From contig NC_084804.1 in the NCBI RefSeq assembly GCF_963583255.1, positions 21,954,061 to 22,018,060 on the forward strand: 64,000 nucleotides of DNA, read 5' to 3'. Under the pieces are notes generated by a model. That model saw only the letters and a program-made list of their open reading frames with translations, did not search any database and was not told the origin of the DNA. Below, piece after piece: positions 59,730 to 64,000 of the stretch; position 1 is the first letter of the stretch, and the number at the start of each line of letters is the position of its first letter. A program made the translations under genes and the position numbers. Origin of the DNA: Pyrus communis. Taxonomy: Eukaryota; Streptophyta; Magnoliopsida; Rosales; Rosaceae.

Positions 59730-62583
59730 TGGAGGACATGTCATTCGGCTAGTGGACTACTGTAGGGAAGGAAACATCCTAGAGGACTCCAAAGCCCAAT
59801 GGGCAGAGGGGTGAGAAAGAGACTTCATGGGCCGAAAAAGCGTCATGACGTCTGCAACAGGCTCAAAATGGTATGTTGGATGGGCAGTTTTGCTAGGCCC
59901 ATCGAGGTGGAGAAGACGACCTAGTCACAACGTCAAGGGTAAAACCGTCATCTTGAGCTTGTAATAGTGTCTTCGCAAATTTGTTTCTAACAAAAGATAC
60001 TGACATGACTGAAATTTGAGAATACTTAATTATTTTACTATTAAAAATCTCAATTGCACCCCCAATTTAGGGTTGGCCATTTGATTATTCCTTTGACAAC
60101 TTTCGTAGTCTTGAATATATGATTTGCGATGGTGATGAGCCACTTAATTTCTACTACTTCAACACAAAGCATGTTAGAAAAGTATAAACACAATTAGGGT
60201 AACGTTCAAAGCACCTAACATAATACAGCTTAAATACTAATCGGGCATTGTAAATTGAGCCTTGAAGATTGGATAAATTTTAAGATAAGACAGGGCAGCC
60301 CTTAAACTAGAAGGCAAAAGACAAGTTTTGCTAACAAAAAGGGGGACCAAGAGGGAGACAGTGCCCTTTGACCAAGCTTTCTTCTTGCCATCTCTGTCCC
60401 ATGACCCTAATTGCAATGCCTTCACTTCAAGTACCTGCTAGAGTTGTCACAGTTGTCAATTGGGAATCAGCCACTTGTCAAAAACCCATTAGAAAATTTC
60501 AATCCAGATGAGCGTAAACCATGTGCAACTCTACTGTTAAGGTCAATAGCCCTAATAACTTAGGGATGTGGGTGAGAATCTTTAGTCTTTTTTATATAGT
60601 TTTAGGGTTGGAATAAAGAACCTTTATTCTTTCAGTACAGCTTTAGGGTTATCCAAGGTCCTAGATTGGAGCTAGCCTGTTTCTTTTGATGGGTGAGAGA
60701 AGGGGATAGGATTCTCTCTCTTATTCTCATCTCCTTTATTTTTCTTTTCTCTTCTAATGAAGAGAGAGTACTTGAAAAAGGGATTGGGTGAGCTAATTAC
60801 GAGGGAATATTTTTATTTACCATCCTCAAGTGATAGTGATGCTTATCATTCGATTTTATTATTGTTATATGAGTTTACATTTTGAGATTTATGTAGTGGA
60901 TAGACACAAATCATAAAATTCAAACTTATCCAACGATAATAAGTAGGGTGGCGATTAAAAATACTCAATTAGGAGATCTAATGACACCAATTATATGGAA
61001 TAGCTTAAAATATAGGTGAAGTAACATGAGAAACAAACCACTAAAAGAATATGTCAAACCACATGGGGAATCTCAAGAAGTGGGGATGATATTCTAAATT
61101 TCACTTATTTATTTCTTCAAAAGAACTTGCAATTGGACCACGTATAACTTCTTCTTTTAAGATGCATAAAAAGGTAAGAATGAGAGTCGAACTGAAATTA
61201 CCGAATTAGGTTTGTGAACGCAAATAAACGCACTTTACCGCTAGGGCTATAATTTAACTCAAGGAAAGAGTGTCGGACAACTTGACTTCTTACAACTCAA
61301 AGGGCATTCTCATATTACTATGAAACTGATATCTGTTTGATGCGTAATGTAGTGTGCATGTATATCTGTTAATGACTAGGTTGAAGAAAACCATGTTGGA
61401 ATAACATTTTCCCATATTTTTCATTTTCCTTTTTCCTTTTTGTTCTACCACCAATTAAAAACCAGAGAAGGGCTGCATTGGAAAGATCATACGAGATTTG
61501 CGATCTCACCCAATATCATGACATGTGACTGTCACACATGCTCCTTATTTGGACAGATAGAAAATTTAACTCTTTTGCCATATAAGAAAGCAAAAAATAA
61601 TTTATAAAAGTGTCTGCTACATTTGACTAATGTGGAACTATGAAAACTTTTGCCATCAATTGTCATCCACTCATCCCTCTTTACAAATGAATGAGATTGG
61701 CCATCCCAGCCCCAGGCAAAACTATATTATTATGTGTAGAATTTTATTGTTTTCAAGCTTATTTCTTTGCTCTTGTAATTTAAAAGTTACTACTTAATTT
61801 TTTTTTTTTTTAAATTCAAAATTTGTTTCATTTTAATTTGTGGACTCTTTCTTCTCTCTTAAATTTATAGATCTCTTCCTAAAACATATGTGGAACCCAA
61901 CACCCAATAAGACTATGTCACATGTGTAATAAATTTAATTATAAATCTTCATTATGTGTAAACATTCAACAATAAAAGAATATTAAGTTTAAAATAAATT
62001 GAAGAGATGAAACAAATAAAAAGAAATTGATTAACATGATGCACCCAAATCAAATACACATAAGAAAGTAACAGATTAAGGCAATGTAGAGTGAATTTTG
62101 ATTTTTATAAAGGCGACTTTCAAGTTTCAAGGGGCAAAAGGGGATCAAACCTCACGAACTCGTCATTCATGGGAGTAGAACTCAAAACATTATACTTACA
62201 CAAATAAAGAGAAATATTACTAAAGTGCAGCTAAGTGAAAGTTAGGTTAAAATATTATGGTAATATGCAAAGAGAGATCAAAATGAATTTTTACTTGCAT
62301 TTTTTATTAAAAGGTGCCAAATCTGAGTAACATGAGATGTCTACCAGACATACGCATAAAACAAGCTCTCCCTAATATAAATGCAAACATCTCCATGTGG
62401 AATCTAATTGTATACAAGTAAATCTATCGATTTAAAAAAAGGTTTATAACTAGGGCTTCCTTTCAACGTCCATTGCCAGGCTTAAACATGTTCAATAATT
62501 AGCAACAAAACCCTTTTGCATTTTTCACTGACTAGTAGTAGTATTAGTAGCAATACTCCTACACTTCTATCTAGTTAGCTCTA
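59730..62583. other. Intergenic, AT-rich, SINE-like fragments
   Basis: 2.85 kb without a recognised gene. Minus-strand SINE-like fragments at about 61165-61262 and 62130-62235 share GAGAGTCGAACT / GTAGAACTCAAAAC and (G/C)CTAAGTG-type ends with the family seen at 39480-39625. A 62-codon ORF at 60237-60425 is not recognised. I found no known miRNA sequence. Confidence 0.4.
62130..62235 (-). repeat. SINE-like fragment (degenerate)
   Basis: Reverse complement has CACTTAGCTGCACTTTAGTA, ATATTTCTCTTTATTTGTG and GAGTTCTACTCCCATGAATG, in the same order as the head of the SINE-like repeats elsewhere in the window. No poly-A tail seen. Confidence 0.4.
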
Positions 62584-63015
62584 ATGGATCCTAGAATCTC
62601 CTTCTCCAATGACTTTGCAGACACTCAACAAGCGAACAAGCACGAATTGAGCTACCGAGAAGCGCCCGTTTCTTCAGATTTCAAATTCTCCGTGAACAAC
62701 TTTGGAATGATCTCAGCAGACGAGATCATATTCAAGGGCACATTGTTGCCGTTGAAGGATAATGGTATCAACAGCCAGCAAGGGAATAAGACTACTACTT
62801 TGAGAGATGAACTACTAGTTGATGATGAAGAATATGGGGATGTGCTGCCCAGGGCAACAAAGAGTTTGAGCAGGTGGAAGGAGCGTTTGGGGCTCAAGAG
62901 GGCTCAAATTGTTGCGAAAAAAGGCGATAGAGGCCATTCAGTGTTGGAGAGGATTGCAGAAGAGAGGAGGCCTGTGTTTGTTCATGAGGCTGTGCTTATT
63001 AGCAAGGAAAGCTAG
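62584..63015 (+). CDS. Small conserved plant protein of unknown function
   Basis: Intronless ORF of 143 residues, starting MDPRISFSNDFADTQ and ending AVLISKES. Features: acidic and Ser-rich first half, a central FSVNNFGMISADEIIFKGTL segment, DELLVDDEEYGD, then a basic part SLSRWKERLGLKRAQI. No signal peptide or membrane segment. The order (ADE-I-FKG-LLP..W+E-LGLK) resembles a plant-only family of small proteins related to kinase regulators or DUF1645 proteins; I cannot name it. Its place next to RAD54 suggests an At3g19200-like gene, from memory and uncertain. GT directly follows the TAG stop and TTTTGCAG occurs at about 63137-63144, so a 3' UTR intron is possible. Confidence 0.72.
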   Translation: MDPRISFSNDFADTQQANKHELSYREAPVSSDFKFSVNNFGMISADEIIFKGTLLPLKDNGINSQQGNKTTTLRDELLVDDEEYGDVLPRATKSLSRWKERLGLKRAQIVAKKGDRGHSVLERIAEERRPVFVHEAVLISKES

Positions 63016-63046
63016 GTAATAATTTTCCTTTTTTCGTTTTGTTCCC

Positions 63047-63104
63047 CCTTTGGTTTTTCTAAGTAACATGGAAATCCTTTGGTTTTTCTAAGTAACATGG
63101 AAAT
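63047..63104 (+). repeat. 29-bp tandem duplication after the stop codon
   Basis: Two adjacent copies, 63047-63075 and 63076-63104, starting CCTTTGGTTTTTCTAAGTAA. They lie in the probable 3' UTR intron. Confidence 0.85.
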
Positions 63105-64000
63105 TAATTAAAAACCTCTAATTTAAGATTTGGGGTTTTGCAGGAGTTTCTATTTGGAGGGTTCAGTTGTAGAGACGACGGAATCTGATATGCAAAAGTT
63201 GGTATCATTATGGAAGGAAAATTGATTTCCTGCTTACTTTTTAGTTATCTTAATATTAGAGTGGTTTTTGTGGGGAGTTGTATGAGTTTTAGGGCTTGGC
63301 TCAGCAATTCCTAGTTCTATTTTTTCTCCATTTAATTCTAGACAGCATATTCATCCTCTCTCTCCTCAGAGAAGTAGAAGATGATGCTGAACAAGAAAGT
63401 ATATTTGGCTGTTCCTTTTTGTACAAATGTTTGCAGTTGATGGAGGAGTTCTATGAGTTTTTATGTAATTAAATCTATTATCTTGATCTATCTGATTCGG
63501 GTTTCTTTTGTTATATATGGATTTTGATCTTCCGAATATTCATTTGACATTATAGTTTATTGAGAAATTTACGAAAATGATCGTAATCTCTATTATTAAA
63601 ATGATCAATTTTTTAATATGTTATCAATATATAAAATTCATATTTTTTCGCTATGTTGTGAATATTTAACTTTTTATCAGTTCACCACTTGAAGTTTGAT
63701 TTGATCATTTAAACCAATTTTCCACATGATCGGGGTACCTTTGGAACCTGTGATGCATAAATACATAGCCATCCCTTTCTTGTAAGCCCTCATGTCATGG
63801 GAATCGATCAAAAGTTGCTACTAAACTTTCCAGCCAACCAAATGGCCATTCTCTTTAAGGAAGAGTCACAAGATGATGGATCTCTTTGAGTTCTTTTGAT
63901 TTGGACTTCAAAACCTCTTGTCGTTCAAGCAACAATTTAAGCAAGGAGTTGACTACATAGCAACTTTGGCGGAATATATTGCACTTATCATCCCTGTGGT
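63105..64000. other. 3' flank; no further gene recognised
   Basis: The probable 3' UTR of the small plant gene extends into this region. The rest is AT-rich without a supported gene; a CDS continuing beyond the window cannot be excluded. Confidence 0.35.

Noticed and set aside
60237..60425. Minus-strand 62-codon ORF, and a possible miRNA precursor here
   Set aside because: No known domain and no match to conserved plant miRNA sequences that I know; no convincing hairpin seen by eye.

Overview
The window is plant nuclear DNA: split genes with GT..AG introns, plant-specific families, two nuclear tRNA genes, and many LTR retrotransposons, LINE and SINE remnants. Several repeats resemble ones I associate with Rosaceae, particularly the apple/pear group: the LTR families, the antisense ORF of the large Ty3 element and a hAT-like MITE. 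That placement is inference from memory, not a search.

Host genes, left to right: a KEOPS subunit CGI121/TPRKB homologue (383-1625, -); tRNA-Arg(CCU) (1851-1923, -); a secreted malectin-like plus LRR protein without kinase (2461-5802, +); a chloroplast DnaJ-type zinc-finger protein of the SCO2/CYO1 type (13442-15914, +); a four-EF-hand calmodulin-like protein (16287-16841, +); a DYW2-like PPR editing factor (17699-19579, -); a PLAC8/cadmium-resistance-type membrane protein (45209-46929, -); tRNA-Arg(ACG) (48321-48393, -); RAD54 (49044-56941, +, 21 exons); and a small single-exon plant protein of unknown function (62584-63015, +). As I recall, the LRR gene, SCO2 and RAD54 correspond to neighbouring Arabidopsis genes near At3g19210-At3g19230. 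The window would then be an old conserved gene block expanded by transposons.

Between the LRR gene and SCO2 lies a decayed Ty3/gypsy element on the minus strand (7905-12852) with short LTRs and an intact 5-bp target duplication. Between the PPR gene and the PLAC8 gene lies a nested complex of about 19.5 kb (19904-39379). A SINE-like repeat was split by a Ty3/gypsy element inserted on the minus strand. The interior of that element, about 20.95-39.16 kb, was then inverted, leaving head-to-head LTR pieces at both ends. A 12-kb Tat-lineage element (24662-36766) sits inside the interior. The Tat element has gag-pol with two RNase H regions, three 34-bp repeats in its LTR promoter region, and an antisense ORF downstream of pol. 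From 39.5 to 45.2 kb only decayed repeats are seen.

To the right of RAD54 a 1984-bp PIF/Harbinger-like element (57743-59726) has matching inverted termini and a TGA target duplication. It carries only a broken Myb/SANT-type gene and no transposase. LINE coding remnants occur in introns of SCO2 and RAD54. I found no CRISPR array, operon or other prokaryotic feature. The most informative structures are the split-SINE/inverted/nested retrotransposon and the antisense ORF of the Tat element.
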